Made by a program: the position numbers and the translations under genes. From Clostridiales bacterium (lineage in GTDB: Bacteria > Bacillota > Clostridia > Oscillospirales > Ruminococcaceae), in the NCBI GenBank assembly GCA_019423685.1, contig JAHZAY010000013.1:6619-70618 (forward strand): a DNA stretch of 64,000 nt, in the 5' to 3' direction. The notes under the pieces were generated by a model, which saw only the letters and a list, made by a program, of their open reading frames with translations, made no database searches and was not told the origin of the DNA. Shown here one piece after another: positions 63,958 through 64,000 of this stretch (position 1 is its first letter; every line of letters starts with the position of its first letter).

Positions 63958-63992
63958 CTTTTTGCCCAAAAACAGAAAGGAGGCGACGGCCT

Positions 63993-64000
63993 ATGTACTT
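63993..64000 (+). CDS. Start of a gene cut off by the window edge
   Basis: ATG-TAC at 63993 follows an AAAGGAGG ribosome site (63977-63984) by 8 bases. Only the first two codons are inside the window, so the product is unknown. Confidence 0.6.

Overview
The window reads like a moderately GC-rich, spore-forming anaerobe of the class Clostridia, most likely an Oscillospiraceae/Ruminococcaceae-type gut bacterium. The pointers are a one-polypeptide pyruvate:ferredoxin oxidoreductase, an alpha/beta-type small acid-soluble spore protein, a PdaA-like deacetylase, a dnaG-rpoD operon with GTG and TTG starts, strong Shine-Dalgarno sites and clean sigma-A promoters. No phage, insertion sequence, rRNA gene or CRISPR array was seen. 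Genus-level assignment is inference.

The main theme is selenium. A complete selenocysteine (Sec) pathway is split over three places: selD (15.8-16.8 kb) beside a divergent LysR regulator, selA-selB (25.8-29.2 kb), and tRNA-Sec with its own promoter and terminator (29.4 kb). Two genes carry an in-frame TGA that should be read as Sec. One is selD itself (Sec15). The other is a 67-residue DUF1858 protein at 6.05-6.25 kb, where Sec replaces the second Cys of the family's C-x-G-C motif. Ordinary gene calling misses the DUF1858 gene and truncates selD. Both TGAs are followed by a stem-loop suitable as a bacterial SECIS.

Layout. 0-4 kb: partial acetyltransferase and nifJ. 4.5-9 kb: CBS transporter, DUF1858 selenoprotein, lipoprotein-like class B sortase, pyruvate kinase. 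9.3-13.5 kb: HtrA protease and a two-component system. 13.9-18.5 kb: ychF, DUF2798, selD, LysR, an unknown gene. 18.7-21.9 kb: a Crp/Fnr regulator followed by a NitT/TauT-type ABC transporter, with a palindromic operator at the promoter. 22-25.6 kb: patatin, small ATPase, an overlapping HEPN-MNT pair, a membrane sensor-like protein. 25.8-30 kb: selA, selB, tRNA-Sec, a C_GCAxxG_C_C protein. 30-35.3 kb: anion permease and a MarR-ABC-ABC operon behind a tandem-repeat operator. 35.5-42.2 kb: flavin reductase/HxlR pair, purine permease with a 5' hairpin, MATE exporter, GGCT-like protein, oligoendopeptidase F. 42.3-46.1 kb: a short orphan transcript, a membrane protein, rpoD and dnaG. 46.4-54.9 kb: galE, a PatB-type lyase with a divergent YheO-like regulator, SGNH hydrolase, and an operon of two M42 peptidases, an acetyltransferase and a YnbB-type lyase. 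55-64 kb: two lipoproteins, enolase, a chain of palindromes, SLOG and ribbon-helix-helix proteins, membrane pyrophosphatase, an AT-rich gene-poor stretch, the spore protein, an unknown gene and the first codons of a new gene.

Most of the window is ordinary chromosomal backbone. The items most worth follow-up are the DUF1858 selenoprotein, the orphan small transcript at 42.3 kb, the multi-palindrome block at 58.4-58.7 kb, the MarR operator array and the lipoprotein-type sortase.
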